A DNA stretch of 62,111 nt from Ectothiorhodospira mobilis (GCF_900114895.1 NZ_FOUO01000014.1:1-62111); one strand, 5' to 3'. Positions 45,813 through 58,402 are shown, counted from the stretch's first letter. Made by a program: numbers and translations. Notes: a model not told the origin generated them from the sequence alone.

Positions 45813-46493
45813 TCAGGGGGCCTGTGGGGCGAGCAGGTCCGGCAGTTGGGTGAGGCGGTCGATGACCGCATCGGGCCGCTCCTCGCGGATGTCGATGCCG
45901 TGGTTGTAGCCGTAGCTGACGCAGACGATGCCAAACCCCGCGGCGCGGGCCGCCTCCACGTCGCTGCGGGAATCCCCCACCATGAGGGCGTCGCCGGGGT
46001 CCACGTCGAACTGCCGCGCGGCGAACAGGAGGGGGGCGGGATCCGGCTTCTTCCGGGGCAGGGTATCACCGGCCACCACCACTTCAAAGTAGTCATCCAG
46101 CCCCATGGCGCGCAGCAGCGGGGCGGTGAATCGGGCGGGCTTGTTGGTGACGCAGCCCATGGAGAACCGGCCCCGCAGGGCCTCCAGCCCCTCGTGCACA
46201 CCGGGATAGACCCGGCTCTGGACGGCATGGCGGTCGCGATAGCATTCGAGGAACCGGGCCAGGCCCCGCTCCCGCAGCCCCGGTTCCACCTTCCCCTCCA
46301 TGTCATCGGCCAGGGCCCGCTCCACCAGGCGCTCCACGCCGTTGCCCACCCAGAGACGGACCTTGTCCTCACCGCAGGGCAGCATCCCCAGGGACTGCAG
46401 CATGTCGTCGACACAATGGGTGAGGTCGGGCACGCTGTCCACCAGGGTGCCGTCCAGGTCCATGAGGAGCATCTTGGGATGGGGCAGGGTCAT
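45813..46493 (-). CDS. gph: Phosphoglycolate phosphatase (HAD superfamily)
   Basis: 226 residues from the ATG at 46493 (MTLPHPKMLLMDLDGTLVDS). HAD motif I DLDGTLVDS, motif II VTNKPARFT, motif III lysine in LPRKKPDP and motif IV MVGDSRSDVEAA are present, matching Gph. It removes phosphate from 2-phosphoglycolate, a by-product of DNA repair and of Rubisco oxygenation. It sits between rpe and trpE in the order seen in many gammaproteobacteria. The open frame extends 66 codons further upstream, but that part overlaps rpe and is rejected. Confidence 0.95.
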   Translation of the reverse strand: MTLPHPKMLLMDLDGTLVDSVPDLTHCVDDMLQSLGMLPCGEDKVRLWVGNGVERLVERALADDMEGKVEPGLRERGLARFLECYRDRHAVQSRVYPGVHEGLEALRGRFSMGCVTNKPARFTAPLLRAMGLDDYFEVVVAGDTLPRKKPDPAPLLFAARQFDVDPGDALMVGDSRSDVEAARAAGFGIVCVSYGYNHGIDIREERPDAVIDRLTQLPDLLAPQAP

Positions 46494-46575
46494 GGGTCTC
46501 GTTCGCTGGGGCCGCAGGCTGCGGGATGAAGGGGCCGCCCGGGGCAGGTGTGCCCCGGAACGGGCCGAAGGGGGA

Positions 46576-47268
46576 TCAGGCCCCCCGGGCAAGGGCCTCG
46601 CGCATGGCCCGGATGACGCTGTCGTAGCGGTTGGGATCTTCGTCCCGACCGGCGCCGAAGATGGCGGAACCGGCCACGAAGGTATCGGCACCGGCGGCCT
46701 TGATCTCGGCGATGTTGTCCACCTTCACCCCGCCGTCGATCTCCAGGCGGATGTCCAGGCCGGAGGCGTCGATGCGCCGGCGGGCCTCCCGCAGCTTGTC
46801 CAGGGTGGCGGGGATGAAGCTCTGGCCGCCGAAGCCCGGGTTCACCGACATGAGCAGGACCATGTCCACCTTGTCCATGACATAGTCCAGGTAGGACAGG
46901 GGTGTGGCGGGATTGAACACCAGGCCGGACTTGCAGCCCTCGGAGCGGATGAGCTGCAGGGTGCGGTCGATATGATCGGAGGCCTCGGGGTGGAAGGTGA
47001 TGTAATCGGCACCGGCCTTGGCAAAATCGGGGATGATGCGGTCCACGGGCTTGACCATCAGGTGCACATCGATGGGGGCGGTGATCCCGTGCTTGCGCAG
47101 GGCCTCGCACACCAGCGGGCCGATGGTCAGGTTGGGGACGTAGTGGTTGTCCATGACATCGAAGTGGACGATGTCGGCGCCGGCGGCCAGCACCTGGGTG
47201 ACCTCCTCTCCCAGGCGGGCGAAGTCGGCGGAGAGGATGGACGGTGCGATCAGGTCGGCTTTTGCCAT
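46576..47268 (-). CDS. rpe: Ribulose-phosphate 3-epimerase
   Basis: 230 residues with the complete TIM-barrel signatures [55 protein letters not shown] and [10 protein letters not shown]. It interconverts ribulose 5-phosphate and xylulose 5-phosphate in the pentose phosphate and Calvin cycles. It begins rpe-gph-trpE; AGAGG lies 8 bases upstream of the ATG. The next gene, gph, starts 82 bases after its stop. A GC-rich hairpin lies just upstream, between it and the RsmC-like gene. Confidence 0.97.
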   Translation of the reverse strand: MAKADLIAPSILSADFARLGEEVTQVLAAGADIVHFDVMDNHYVPNLTIGPLVCEALRKHGITAPIDVHLMVKPVDRIIPDFAKAGADYITFHPEASDHIDRTLQLIRSEGCKSGLVFNPATPLSYLDYVMDKVDMVLLMSVNPGFGGQSFIPATLDKLREARRRIDASGLDIRLEIDGGVKVDNIAEIKAAGADTFVAGSAIFGAGRDEDPNRYDSVIRAMREALARGA

Positions 47269-47333
47269 GGGTCGTGCCTCTTGTTCTGTGCATCCCCCGC
47301 CCCGGGCGGGCGCCCTACCATCCAGACGGGACG

Positions 47334-47366
47334 CCCCGTGCGCGGCATCGGGGCCGGCGCACGGGG
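47334..47366. terminator. GC-rich hairpin between the RsmC-like gene and rpe
   Basis: CCCCGTGCGC (47334-47343) pairs perfectly with GCGCACGGGG (47357-47366), and the loop has a further GGC/GCC pair. It lies between the RsmC-like gene's stop and the rpe start. No T-run follows on the minus strand, so it may be a weak terminator or an mRNA structure near the rpe leader. Confidence 0.45.
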
Positions 47367-47436
47367 AGACCGGGGTTCGGGGTGCTGTGTGGATCCTCGG
47401 GTGGTGCGGGCAATGTAACCCATGCCGCGGGGAATT

Positions 47437-48045
47437 TTAACCCGGACCGGCTCGATCCTGCGGCCGCTGCGCCAGGGCCACGGTGTAGTCCCGCCCCTGC
47501 TTCACCTTGTCGTAGTTGCCAAAGACCTCCTTGAAGGCCCGCTCGATGAAGCGCCGCAGTCCGGTGATGGTGACCACGTAGATGCGCCCGCCGGGGTGCA
47601 GGCGCTCCAGGGCGTCGTACAGATAGAGGTAGAGCATCTCCTTGCCCACCTTGGCGGGGAGGTTGGAGGTGATGAGGTGGAAGCGCCGATCCCCGGCGTG
47701 GGAGAAACCGTTGCTCAAAAAGCAGTCCACGTTGTCGATGCCGTTGATGCGGGCATTGCGGGCGGCGTAGTCCACGGCGACGAAGTCCTTGTCCACCAGG
47801 CAGGTGCGCCCCCCGGGGGCGAGACGGGCCAGGGTCAGGCCGATGGGGCCGTAGCCGCAGCCCAGGTCGAAGCAATCGTCATCGGGGTTCACCTGCACAT
47901 GGTCCAGGAGCAGACGGGTGCCGGCATCGATCCCCCGGGGGGAGAACAGGCCCCAGGTGGTGTGGAAGGTCAGGGGCTGATCCCGCAGCCGGTCTTCGAA
48001 GACGATGTCCTCGCGCAGGCTGCGGATGTAGGCGTCGCGGTCCAA
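47437..48045 (-). CDS. RsmC-like class I SAM methyltransferase (small domain)
   Basis: 202 residues from a TTG at 48045. The MTS-type methyltransferase core is clear: motif I CFDLGCGYGPIGLTLA, VDKDFVAVDYAARNAR and the post-motif YVVTITGLRRFIE. The motif IV position reads SNLPAKVG instead of the NPPF/Y typical of N6-adenine or N2-guanine methyltransferases such as RsmC and RlmG, so its substrate may differ. The N-terminal half contains TFHTTWGLFSPRGIDAGTRLLL, typical of MTS proteins. It lies 26 bases upstream of glmU's stop on the same strand. Confidence 0.82.
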   Translation of the reverse strand: MDRDAYIRSLREDIVFEDRLRDQPLTFHTTWGLFSPRGIDAGTRLLLDHVQVNPDDDCFDLGCGYGPIGLTLARLAPGGRTCLVDKDFVAVDYAARNARINGIDNVDCFLSNGFSHAGDRRFHLITSNLPAKVGKEMLYLYLYDALERLHPGGRIYVVTITGLRRFIERAFKEVFGNYDKVKQGRDYTVALAQRPQDRAGPG

Positions 48046-48070
48046 GGGGAGATGTCCGTTGGTTGGGGGC

Positions 48071-49450
48071 TCAGGGGGCCGGGTCGGGCTTCTTCGGGCG
48101 CTGCCAGTCCTCCCGGGTGTGCTGCTCGGCCCGGGTGAGGGTGAGGCGGCCGGCAGGGGCGTCGCGGTGGATGACGGAGCCAGCGCCGATGGTGGCGTCC
48201 TCCCCCACGGTCACCGGCGCCACCAGGGCGGTATTGGAGCCGATGAAGGCCCCGTCCCCGATCACCGTGAGGTGCTTTGCGGCGCCATCGTAATTGCAGG
48301 TGATGGTGCCGGCGCCGATGTTGACGCCGCGCCCCACGCGGGCGTCCCCCACGTAGCTCAGGTGGTTGATCTTGGAGCCCTCCCCCACCCGGCTCTTCTT
48401 CACCTCGACGAAGTTGCCCACGTGTACCCCGGCGGCCAGATGGGCACCGGGACGCAGGCGGGCGAAGGGGCCGATGCAGGCCCCCGGGCCGACGCGGGCC
48501 CCTTCCAGATGGCTGTGGGCCTGGATGACGGCATCGGCCTCCACGTGGCAGTCCCGCAGGCAGCAGTGGGGGCCCACCCGGACCCCCTCCTCCAGGGTCA
48601 CCTCCCCCTCCAGCACCACGTTCACGTCCAGGATCACGTCCCGGCCCGCCTGCACGCGACCGCGGATGTCCAGCCGCGCCGGGTCCATCACCGTCACCCC
48701 GGAGCGCATCAGTGCCTCCGCCAGGCGCCGCTGGTGCACGCGCTCCAGGCGCGCCAGTTGCACCCGGTCGTTCACCCCCATGAACTGCTCCGGGTCGTCG
48801 GCCACCACGGCGGTGACCGCGGCGCCGTCGGCCACGGCCAGGGCCAGGCAGTCGGTGAGGTAGTACTCCCCCTGGGCGTTGTCCCGGTCCACCCGCTGCA
48901 GCCAGGCCGCCAGGCGCTCGCCGCGGGCGGCCAGAAAGCCGGTGTTGACCTCGTCGATGGCCCGCTGCGCCGCACTGGCATCCTTCTGCTCGACGATGCC
49001 CACGGGCCGGCCCGTGTCGTCCCGCAGGATGCGGCCGTAGCCGGACGGATCCGAAAGGCGCATGGACTGCACCGCCAGGTCATGTCCGTCCAGGGCCGTC
49101 AGCAGGGCCCGCAGGGCGTCGGCACCCACCAGGGGGACATCGCCGTAGAGCACCAGGATACGCTCTGCGCCTTGCGCCGCCGGCAGGGCCTGGGCCACGG
49201 CGTGGCCGGTGCCCAGCTGCTCCCCCTGCTCCACCCAGGTGACCGGGGCATCCGCCAGGGCGGCCCGCACCGCCTCACCACCGTGGCCGTGCACCACGAC
49301 GATGCGCGCCGGCTCCAGGGCGCGGGCGGTGTCGATGACATGGGCCAGCAGGGGACGCCCCCCCAGGGGGTGCAGCACCTTGGGCTGGCGCGAGCGCATG
49401 CGCGTGCCCTGTCCGGCGGCGAGGATGATGACGGTGGTGTCGGGGTTCAC
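48071..49450 (-). CDS. glmU: Bifunctional UDP-GlcNAc pyrophosphorylase / glucosamine-1-P acetyltransferase
   Basis: 459 residues from a GTG at 49450 (AGGA 7 bases upstream), close to the 456 of E. coli GlmU. ATGs at 49465 and 49474 are alternatives. The pyrophosphorylase half has LAAGQGTRM (10-18), YGDVPLV and EVNTGF. The acetyltransferase half has left-handed beta-helix repeats with [35 protein letters not shown] and the acetyl-CoA block [13 protein letters not shown]. It supplies UDP-GlcNAc for peptidoglycan and lipid A. It follows atpC, with an intrinsic terminator between them. Confidence 0.95.
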   Translation of the reverse strand: MNPDTTVIILAAGQGTRMRSRQPKVLHPLGGRPLLAHVIDTARALEPARIVVVHGHGGEAVRAALADAPVTWVEQGEQLGTGHAVAQALPAAQGAERILVLYGDVPLVGADALRALLTALDGHDLAVQSMRLSDPSGYGRILRDDTGRPVGIVEQKDASAAQRAIDEVNTGFLAARGERLAAWLQRVDRDNAQGEYYLTDCLALAVADGAAVTAVVADDPEQFMGVNDRVQLARLERVHQRRLAEALMRSGVTVMDPARLDIRGRVQAGRDVILDVNVVLEGEVTLEEGVRVGPHCCLRDCHVEADAVIQAHSHLEGARVGPGACIGPFARLRPGAHLAAGVHVGNFVEVKKSRVGEGSKINHLSYVGDARVGRGVNIGAGTITCNYDGAAKHLTVIGDGAFIGSNTALVAPVTVGEDATIGAGSVIHRDAPAGRLTLTRAEQHTREDWQRPKKPDPAP

Positions 49451-49526
49451 CTGGTGGTCCTGCATCGGCTGCATGGATGGCATGGCTGGGCTCGTCCGGG
49501 GGGCGCCTCGCCCCCCGTGCAACACG

Positions 49527-49558
49527 AAAAGGGCCCGGATGCCGTGCAGCCGGGCCCT
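49527..49558 (-). terminator. Intrinsic terminator of the atp operon
   Basis: On the minus strand AGGGCCCGG pairs with CCGGGCCCT (9 bp) around an 11-base loop, followed directly by TTTT. It lies 34 bases past the atpC stop and separates the ATP synthase operon from glmU. Confidence 0.85.
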
Positions 49559-49592
49559 GTCCGTCCTCTACGCTGCCCCAGGGGCGGCGGAT

Positions 49593-50024
49593 TCACTGCT
49601 GGCTGGAGGAGCGGCGCAGCTTCTGGATCATGCGCAACCGCGCCGCGGCCTCGGCCAGCTCGGACTGGGCCCGGGCGTAGTCGAAGTCCGCCCGCTGATT
49701 GGCCAGGGCGTCCTCGGCACGGCGCTTGGCCTCCAGGGCCTCGGCCTCATCCAGGTCCTTGGCGCGGATGGCCGTGTCCGCCAGCACCGTCACCACATGG
49801 GGCTGCACCTCCAGCACCCCGCCGGAGATGTAGATGTTCTGCTCCTCGCCGGAGTCGGAGAGACGGATGCGCACCTCCCCCGGCTTGAGCAGGGACACGT
49901 ACTGGGAGTGACGGGGCAGGATGCCCACCTCGCCGTGTTCCGCAGGTGCCACCAGCATGTGTGCCGTGCCGGAGAAGATGGACTCCTCCGCACTCACGAT
50001 ATCGACGTGGAACGTCATGGACAT
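49593..50024 (-). CDS. atpC: F1 ATP synthase subunit epsilon
   Basis: 143 residues (MSM or MTF starts 6 bases apart). Beta-sandwich blocks FHVDIVSAEESIFSG, VAPAEHGEVGILPRHS and YISGGVLEVQPHVVTVLADTA are characteristic of epsilon, and the C-terminal two-helix region follows (RRAEDALANQRADFDY). Subunit epsilon contacts gamma and the c-ring and inhibits ATP hydrolysis. It is the last gene of atpIBEFHAGDC, 12 bases after atpD, and ends before a terminator. Its length is normal. Confidence 0.97.
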   Translation of the reverse strand: MSMTFHVDIVSAEESIFSGTAHMLVAPAEHGEVGILPRHSQYVSLLKPGEVRIRLSDSGEEQNIYISGGVLEVQPHVVTVLADTAIRAKDLDEAEALEAKRRAEDALANQRADFDYARAQSELAEAAARLRMIQKLRRSSSQQ

Positions 50025-50036
50025 GCGTGCCCCCGG

Positions 50037-51431
<1,395 letters not shown>

Positions 51432-51461
51432 CTAGTCTCGAAATCTTGAACCGGCCCGGCC

Positions 51462-52322
51462 TCAGACCGCCGCGGCGCCGCTGACGATCTCGGAGATCTC
51501 CTGGGTGATCGCGGCCTGACGCGCCTTGTTGTACACGAGCTGCAGTTCATCGATGAGATCGCCCGCGTTGTCGGAGGCGGACTTCATGGCCACCATCCGG
51601 GCGGCCATCTCGCAGGCCACGTTCTCGACGACGGCCTGATAGACCACCGACTCGATGTAGCGGGTCAGCAGCGTGTCCAGCACGGGCGCGGTGTCCGGCT
51701 CATAGATATAGTCCCAGTGATGCTCCAGCGAGGGCTCCTCGGCGGGCTCCACGGGCAGCAGCTTGGTGACCCGGGGACGCTGGGTCATGGTGTTGACGAA
51801 CTCGTTCTCCACCAGGATCAGCCGGTCGATGCGGCCTTCGTCGTAGGCGCTGAGCATGGCCTTGATGGGACCGATGAGGTCGCTCAGACGCGGCTTGTCC
51901 CCCAGGTTGGCCACATTGGCCACCACATTCCCGCCCATGCGGCGGAAGAACTGCTGGGCCTTGCTGCCCACGAGGCACAAATCGATCTCCGCGCCCTGCG
52001 CCTGCCATTCCTTCATGGTCTGCGCGGTCTTCTTGAAGAGGTTGACGTTCAACCCGCCGCACAGGCCACGGTCGGTGGAGATGACGATGATCCCCACCCG
52101 GTGCGCCTCCCGTTCGATCAGGTAGGGATGACGGTACTCGGCGTTGGCCATCGCCACGTGCCCGATCACCTGCCGGATCTTCTCGGCATAGGGACGGGTC
52201 TCCAGCATGCGGTCCTGCGCCTTGCGCATCTTGCTGGCGGCCACCATCTCCATGGCCTTGGTGATCTTCTGAGTATTCTTGATACTCTTGATCTGGCCGC
52301 GGATCTCTTTTGCGCCTGCCAT
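51462..52322 (-). CDS. atpG: F1 ATP synthase subunit gamma
   Basis: 286 residues, normal gamma length. The N- and C-terminal coiled-coil helices that fill the F1 rotor are recognisable: [31 protein letters not shown] near the start and [39 protein letters not shown] at the end. The central [18 protein letters not shown] block is the gamma signature. It is the rotor shaft linking the c-ring to beta. It is preceded by atpA after only 14 bases and followed by atpD. Confidence 0.98.
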   Translation of the reverse strand: MAGAKEIRGQIKSIKNTQKITKAMEMVAASKMRKAQDRMLETRPYAEKIRQVIGHVAMANAEYRHPYLIEREAHRVGIIVISTDRGLCGGLNVNLFKKTAQTMKEWQAQGAEIDLCLVGSKAQQFFRRMGGNVVANVANLGDKPRLSDLIGPIKAMLSAYDEGRIDRLILVENEFVNTMTQRPRVTKLLPVEPAEEPSLEHHWDYIYEPDTAPVLDTLLTRYIESVVYQAVVENVACEMAARMVAMKSASDNAGDLIDELQLVYNKARQAAITQEISEIVSGAAAV

Positions 52323-52336
52323 AACTCAGCCCCCGA

Positions 52337-53878
52337 TTACCAGCTGTGGTTTGCCTTGAAGTCGTCCAGGGCGGCCTTCATGCCGGACTTGATGTCGTCC
52401 CCGTAATCACCGGTTTCGTTGATCTTGTCCAGCAGTTCCCGCTGGCTGGAGCGCAGGTAGTCGTGCAGGGCGGTCTCGAAGTCCACCACCTTCTTCACCT
52501 CGACGTCGTCCAGGTAACCCTCTTCGGCAGCGAAGAGGGAGAAGGCCATCTCGCCGATGGACAGCGGGGCGTACTGCTTCTGCTTCATGAGCTCCATGAC
52601 GCGCTGGCCGCGCTCCAGCTGCCGGCGGGTGGCCTCGTCCAGATCGGAGGCGAACTGGGAGAATGCGGCCAGTTCCCGGTACTGGGCCAGGGCCAGGCGC
52701 ACGCCGCCCCCCAGCTTCTTGATGATCTTGGTCTGGGCCGAACCGCCCACACGGGACACCGAGAGACCGGCGTTGATGGCCGGACGGATGCCCGAGTTGA
52801 ACAGGTCGGTCTCCAGGAAGATCTGCCCGTCGGTGATGGAGATCACGTTGGTGGGCACGAAGGCGGACACGTCGCCGGCCTGGGTCTCGATGATGGGCAG
52901 GGCCGTCAGGGACCCGGTCTGGCCCTTCACCTTGCCGCCGGTGAACTGCTCCACGTAGTCGGCGTTGACCCGGGAGGCCCGCTCCAGCAGGCGCGAGTGC
53001 AGGTAGAAGATGTCCCCCGGATAGGCCTCGCGACCCGGCGGACGGCGCAGCAGCAGGGACACCTGGCGATAGGCCCAGGCCTGCTTGGTAAGGTCGTCGT
53101 AGACGATCAGGGCATCCTGGCCGCGGTCGCGGAAGTACTCACCCATGGCGCAACCGGCGTAGGGGGCGATGTACTGCATGGCGGCGGATTCGGCGGCGGT
53201 GGCGGCGACGACGATGGTGTGCTCCATGGCGCCGTGTTCTTCCAGCTTGCGCACCACGTTGGCGACGGAGGAGGCCTTCTGGCCCACCGCCACGTAGATG
53301 CACTTCACGCCGGTGCCCTTCTGGTTGATGATGGCATCCACGGCCAGGGCGGTCTTGCCGGTCTGGCGGTCGCCAATGATCAGCTCACGCTGGCCCCGGC
53401 CCACGGGGACCATGGCGTCCACCGCCTTGAGGCCGGTCTGCACCGGCTGGTCCACGGACTGGCGATCGATCACGCCGGGGGCGATCTTCTCGATGGGGGC
53501 GGTGCCGTCGCCATCGATGTTCCCCTTGCCGTCCAGGGCCATGCCCAGGGAGTTGACCACACGGCCCAGCAGGGCCTCGCCCACGGGCACCTCGAGGATG
53601 CGGCCGGTGCACTTGACCGTATCGCCTTCCTTGATGTGCTTGTAGTCGCCCAGGATCACCGCACCCACGGAGTCCCGCTCCAGGTTCAGGGCCAGGCCGT
53701 AGGTGTCACCGGGGAGCTCGATCATCTCCCCCTGCATGACGTCCTCCAGCCCGTGCAGGCGCACGATGCCGTCGGACAGGCTGACCACGGTGCCCTCGGT
53801 GCGCGTCTCGGCGGCCGGCTCGTAGCTCTTGATGCGCTGACTGATCAGCTCACTGATTTCAGACGGGTTGAGTTGCAT
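52337..53878 (-). CDS. atpA: F1 ATP synthase subunit alpha
   Basis: 513 residues. The non-catalytic nucleotide site carries P-loop GDRQTGKTA, and the segments [10 protein letters not shown]-like [65 protein letters not shown] and [17 protein letters not shown] are present. It forms the F1 hexamer with beta. It lies between atpH (about 29 bases upstream) and atpG, and is full length with all alpha-type features. Confidence 0.99.
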   Translation of the reverse strand: MQLNPSEISELISQRIKSYEPAAETRTEGTVVSLSDGIVRLHGLEDVMQGEMIELPGDTYGLALNLERDSVGAVILGDYKHIKEGDTVKCTGRILEVPVGEALLGRVVNSLGMALDGKGNIDGDGTAPIEKIAPGVIDRQSVDQPVQTGLKAVDAMVPVGRGQRELIIGDRQTGKTALAVDAIINQKGTGVKCIYVAVGQKASSVANVVRKLEEHGAMEHTIVVAATAAESAAMQYIAPYAGCAMGEYFRDRGQDALIVYDDLTKQAWAYRQVSLLLRRPPGREAYPGDIFYLHSRLLERASRVNADYVEQFTGGKVKGQTGSLTALPIIETQAGDVSAFVPTNVISITDGQIFLETDLFNSGIRPAINAGLSVSRVGGSAQTKIIKKLGGGVRLALAQYRELAAFSQFASDLDEATRRQLERGQRVMELMKQKQYAPLSIGEMAFSLFAAEEGYLDDVEVKKVVDFETALHDYLRSSQRELLDKINETGDYGDDIKSGMKAALDDFKANHSW

Positions 53879-53907
53879 AGTTCGGAATCCTCTTAGCTCG
53901 AATCCTC

Positions 53908-54444
53908 TTAGCGGCTCAGACTGCTGGCCAGGCGCTCCAGGCGCCCTCGGACCGAGCCATCGATGACCAGATCGCCCGCGCGGATGACGGCGCCGCCGAT
54001 GAGGCGGTCGTCCACCTCGCAGGTGAGCTCCACCTCGCAGCCGAGACGCTGCTTCAGCGCCCTGGCGATGCCTTCCTTCTGCTTGGCGTCCAGATCCCGG
54101 GCGGCGACCACCCGGGCCTCCACCTTCTTCTCCGCCTCGGCCTTCATCTCCTCGAAGAGGTCGGCGATCTCGGGCAGCAGGGCGAGGCGCCCGTTCTCCG
54201 CCAGCAGGCGCAGCATATTGCGGCCGTGGTCGTCGATGTGCCCCTCGCAGACCTCGATGAAGGCCTGGGCCCGGGCCTCACGGGTGATCCGGGGGTTGTC
54301 GAGAAACCCGCGCATGTCCGGGTCCCGGGCCACCGCCGACATGAATGCCAGCCGTTCGGACCAGTCGGCCAGCTTGCCGGCCTCCCGTGCGACCTCGAAC
54401 ACCGCCTTGGCGTAGGGTCTTGCAGCCGTGGTTTGTTCAGACAT
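53908..54444 (-). CDS. atpH: F1 ATP synthase subunit delta
   Basis: 178 residues, the normal delta (OSCP-like) length. The N-terminal six-helix part starts [22 protein letters not shown], and the C-terminal beta-strand region with [60 protein letters not shown] is diagnostic (ridge motif GG--I--GD-V-DGS). It connects the F1 head to the b stalk. It is 10 bases downstream of atpF. Confidence 0.98.
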   Translation of the reverse strand: MSEQTTAARPYAKAVFEVAREAGKLADWSERLAFMSAVARDPDMRGFLDNPRITREARAQAFIEVCEGHIDDHGRNMLRLLAENGRLALLPEIADLFEEMKAEAEKKVEARVVAARDLDAKQKEGIARALKQRLGCEVELTCEVDDRLIGGAVIRAGDLVIDGSVRGRLERLASSLSR

Positions 54445-54454
54445 GGCCGCGCAC

Positions 54455-54925
54455 CTAGATCTGGCTCACCAGGTCGTCGATCACCTGATTGTGGGACTTG
54501 GCGTCGATCTCCTTTTTCAGGATGCGCTCGGCGCCGGAGACGGCCAGACGGCCCACCTGCTTGCGCAGTTCCTCACGGGCGCGGGCGGCGTCCTGCTCGA
54601 TCTCCGCCTGGGCGGATGCCTTGATCCGCTCGCTCTCCTGCCGCGCGGTATCCTTGGAGGATTCCACGATCTCGTTGGCCCGCTTCTGTGCGTTGGCCAC
54701 GATATCGGCCGCCTGCTGCTTGGCCTCCTGCAGCACCTTCTTGGCCTTCTCCTCGGCAAGCTGCTGTTCATGCTTGCCGCGCTCGGCGGCCGCCAGACCG
54801 TCCGCAATCTGCTTCTGACGCTCCTCCATCGCCTTCATGATGGGGGGCCACACATATTTCATGGTGACCCACACCAATCCGGCGAAGGTGATCATCTGAC
54901 CGAGCAGCGTGAGATTGATATTCAC
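54455..54925 (-). CDS. atpF: Fo ATP synthase subunit b
   Basis: 156 residues, the standard b length. One N-terminal membrane helix (about 5-25, [21 protein letters not shown]) leads into a long, charged coiled-coil helix (about 30-150) of the peripheral stator stalk, rich in Ala, Lys and Glu ([21 protein letters not shown], then [24 protein letters not shown]). Only one b gene is present, so it acts as a b2 homodimer. It lies between atpE and atpH. Confidence 0.98.
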   Translation of the reverse strand: MNINLTLLGQMITFAGLVWVTMKYVWPPIMKAMEERQKQIADGLAAAERGKHEQQLAEEKAKKVLQEAKQQAADIVANAQKRANEIVESSKDTARQESERIKASAQAEIEQDAARAREELRKQVGRLAVSGAERILKKEIDAKSHNQVIDDLVSQI

Positions 54926-54988
54926 GTTGCTACCTCCCCTAGTGACGGTTGTATCGGGTGAATGGCGCGGGCACTGCGGCCCCGCGCT

Positions 54989-56141
<1,153 letters not shown>

Positions 56142-56567
56142 TTACTCGTTGGCACCGGCCATCACCGGCAGCAGGGCCAGCCAGAAGGCCATGAGCCCGG
56201 CCATGTAGGTGAGGAACATGGGCAGGAACTCCAGCCTCAGCCAGGCGATTGCGATCACAAACAGGGCCACCGTCAGGAGGATCTTCTGCACCTCCCCCAC
56301 GTAGAAACCTCTCATCATGGCCTTGGCCGGGCGCCCCCGCCTTTGGCCAGAGAAGACGCGCAGCGCAAACCAGGCCGTGGCGATCAGGCTGATGATCCCG
56401 CCCGTCGCGGCGGCCCAGGCCGTGGCAGCCCCTCCCATGAGCCCGCCCAGGACGAGGCCTCCCAGGGCTACTCCGGCCTGCAGGCCGAGCACCGTCCTCG
56501 TGGCCCGGTTCCAGAGCCTCGCCTGGGCGAGGGGATGTTCTGTCCTATCGATGATCGGCGGCCCCAC
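56142..56567 (-). CDS. atpI: ATP synthase I (AtpI) assembly protein
   Basis: 141 residues with about four membrane helices (VLGLQAGVALGGLVLGGLMGGAATAW, IISLIATAWFALRVF, KILLTVALFVIAIAWLRL and FLTYMAGLMAFWLALLP). It matches the AtpI/UncI family: poorly conserved and hydrophobic, with the basic segment GQRRGRPAKAMMRGFYVGEV between helices two and three. It helps assemble the c-ring. It opens the atp operon, about 45 bases after a predicted transcription start, and is 139 bases from the parB stop. Confidence 0.93.
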   Translation of the reverse strand: MGPPIIDRTEHPLAQARLWNRATRTVLGLQAGVALGGLVLGGLMGGAATAWAAATGGIISLIATAWFALRVFSGQRRGRPAKAMMRGFYVGEVQKILLTVALFVIAIAWLRLEFLPMFLTYMAGLMAFWLALLPVMAGANE

Positions 56568-56618
56568 TGTTTGTGCCGGCGCACCCTACTGACCGCGCAC
56601 CGTGGATAGCAGCGCGGC

Positions 56619-56647
56619 ATTATAAGAGCCCGCCCCTGGGGGGTCAA
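56619..56647 (-). promoter_or_regulatory. Sigma70 promoter of the atp operon
   Basis: On the minus strand TTGACC (56642-56647) and a perfect TATAAT (56619-56624) are separated by exactly 17 bases. The predicted start, near 56612, lies about 45 bases upstream of the atpI ATG. It is the best promoter I can see in the window, as expected for a heavily transcribed operon. Confidence 0.85.
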
Positions 56648-56705
56648 TGCAAATTCCCGATGGCGTACAGGGAAATGACCGCCCGTCAAGCCCCGCCGCC
56701 AGGGG

Positions 56706-57569
56706 TCAGCGGATGTGGCCGAGGATGCCGTCCAGCTCGTCCAGGCTGTTGTAGCGGATCACCAGCCGGCCCCGGCCCCGGGTGTCGTAGCGGATGTCCA
56801 CCGGGGCCCCGAGGCGGTCGGAGAGTTCCGATTCCAGGCGTTCCACGTCCGGATTACGGGGGCGCTGGGCGTTCTGTTCCGCGGCGGGGTTCTCCTGGAG
56901 CATGGACTGCACCAGGCGCTCGGTCTCGCGCACCGACAGCCCCTTGTCCACGACGCGCCGCGCCGCCTCCACCTGGGCGGGACCGGTCAGGCCCAGCAGG
57001 GCGCGGGCATGCCCCATCTCCAGACCGCCCTCCTCCACCAGGGTCTTGACCCCCTCTTCCAGGTCCTGCAGACGCAACAGATTGGTGACGCCGGTGCGGG
57101 AGCGGCCCACGGATTCGGCCACCTGCTGGTGGGTCATGCCGAACTCGCGGATGAGCCGTTGCAGGGCGGAGGATTCCTCCAGGGGGTTGAGGTCCTCCCG
57201 CTGGATGTTCTCGATCAGGGCCATGGCCGCCGCGGCCTGATCGGGGATGTCCCGCACCACCGCCGGGATCTCCTGCAGGCCGGCCATCTGTGCGGCGCGC
57301 CAGCGCCGCTCCCCGGCCACCAGCTCGAAGCCCTCCTCCACCGGCCGCACCACCACGGGCTGCACCACCCCCTGGGCACGGATGGAGGCGGCCAGCTCCT
57401 CCAGGGCCTCGGGGCGCAGGTTCACCCGCGGCTGATAGCGGCCGCGGCGGATATGCTCCACGGGCACCTGGCGCAGGCGGGAGGGATCGTCGTTCTCGGG
57501 TCCGGCCTGGTTGGCGCTGGACAGCAGCACGTCCAGCCCGCGGCCCAGCCCCGTCTTTCTTCTTGCCAT
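56706..57569 (-). CDS. parB: Chromosome partitioning protein ParB
   Basis: 287 residues. The N-terminal LGRGLDVLL and VEHIRRGRYQPR (ParB/Srx CTPase domain, about 30-120) with FELVAGERRWRAA lead to the DNA-binding helix-turn-helix core (MTHQQVAESVGRSRTGVTNLLRL) and a C-terminal dimerisation tail ending LVIRYNSLDELDGILGHI. ParB spreads from parS as a CTP-dependent clamp and loads SMC/MukBEF-type complexes. No good parS is in the window, so its sites lie elsewhere. It is 20 bases after parA in the same operon. Confidence 0.97.
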   Translation of the reverse strand: MARRKTGLGRGLDVLLSSANQAGPENDDPSRLRQVPVEHIRRGRYQPRVNLRPEALEELAASIRAQGVVQPVVVRPVEEGFELVAGERRWRAAQMAGLQEIPAVVRDIPDQAAAAMALIENIQREDLNPLEESSALQRLIREFGMTHQQVAESVGRSRTGVTNLLRLQDLEEGVKTLVEEGGLEMGHARALLGLTGPAQVEAARRVVDKGLSVRETERLVQSMLQENPAAEQNAQRPRNPDVERLESELSDRLGAPVDIRYDTRGRGRLVIRYNSLDELDGILGHIR

Positions 57570-57589
57570 GATGGAACAGCCCTGTTGGT

Positions 57590-58402
57590 TCAGGCGACGC
57601 CCGGGATCTCCTCATGGGCGGCCAGGCGGCCCTCGCGGCGGAGGATCTCGCCGGCCAGGGCCAGGTAGGCCAGGGCGCCGCGGGAGGTCTTATCATACAG
57701 GATCACCGGCAGGCCATGGCTCGGGGCCTCCGCCAGCCGGATGTTGCGGGGGATGACGGTGCGGTAGACGCGGTCACCGAAGTGCTGTGTGAGCTGTTCG
57801 GAGACCTGGGTGGAGAGGTTGTTGCGCGGATCGAACATGGTGCGCAACAGGCCGTGGATCTCCAGTTCCCCGTTCACCGATTCGCGGATGCTGTCGATGG
57901 TCTGCACCAGGGCCGACAGCCCCTCCAGGGCGTAGTACTCGCACTGCATGGGGATGATGACGCCGCCGGCCGCCACCAGGGCGTTGACCGTGAGCATGTT
58001 CAGCGACGGCGGACAGTCGATGAGGATGTAGTCGTAGTCCTCACGGATGGGGGCCAGGGCCTCCTGCAGCCGGTATTCCCGGCGCAGGGCGGTCATCAGG
58101 TTTACCTCGGCCACGGTGAGGTCCGCGTTGGCGGGCAACAGGGCATAGCCCACGGACTCGGGCCACAGCACCGCCTCGGGGGCCGCACAGCGCTTCATGA
58201 GGACATCGCAGGCGCTGCGTTCCAGGCCGTATTTATCCACGCCGCTGCCCATGGTGGCGTTGCCCTGGGGATCCAGGTCCACCAGCAGGATGCGCCGGCG
58301 GGTGGCGGCCAGGGAGGCGGCCAGGTTGATGCTGGTGGTGGTCTTGCCCACGCCCCCCTTCTGGTTGGCGACGGCGATGATTCGGACCGGGGTCTTGCTC
58401 AT
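57590..58402 (-). CDS. parA: Chromosome partitioning ATPase ParA (Soj)
   Basis: 270 residues from the ATG at 58402 ([23 protein letters not shown]). The deviant Walker A KGGVGKTT (about 16-23), Walker A' VDLDPQGNATMG and Walker B IDCPPSLNMLTV are intact, as is the MQCEYYALEGL segment. ParA forms a DNA-bound gradient that moves ParB-parS complexes. It overlaps the 3' end of rsmG by 4 bases and precedes parB. The upstream open frame adds 51 low-value residues and is rejected. Confidence 0.97.
   Translation of the reverse strand: MSKTPVRIIAVANQKGGVGKTTTSINLAASLAATRRRILLVDLDPQGNATMGSGVDKYGLERSACDVLMKRCAAPEAVLWPESVGYALLPANADLTVAEVNLMTALRREYRLQEALAPIREDYDYILIDCPPSLNMLTVNALVAAGGVIIPMQCEYYALEGLSALVQTIDSIRESVNGELEIHGLLRTMFDPRNNLSTQVSEQLTQHFGDRVYRTVIPRNIRLAEAPSHGLPVILYDKTSRGALAYLALAGEILRREGRLAAHEEIPGVA

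Noticed and set aside
58233-58240. DnaA-box-like TTATCCAC (also at 35894)
   Set aside because: Single copies inside coding sequences (parA, MFS) without clustering or AT-rich flanks; not an origin.
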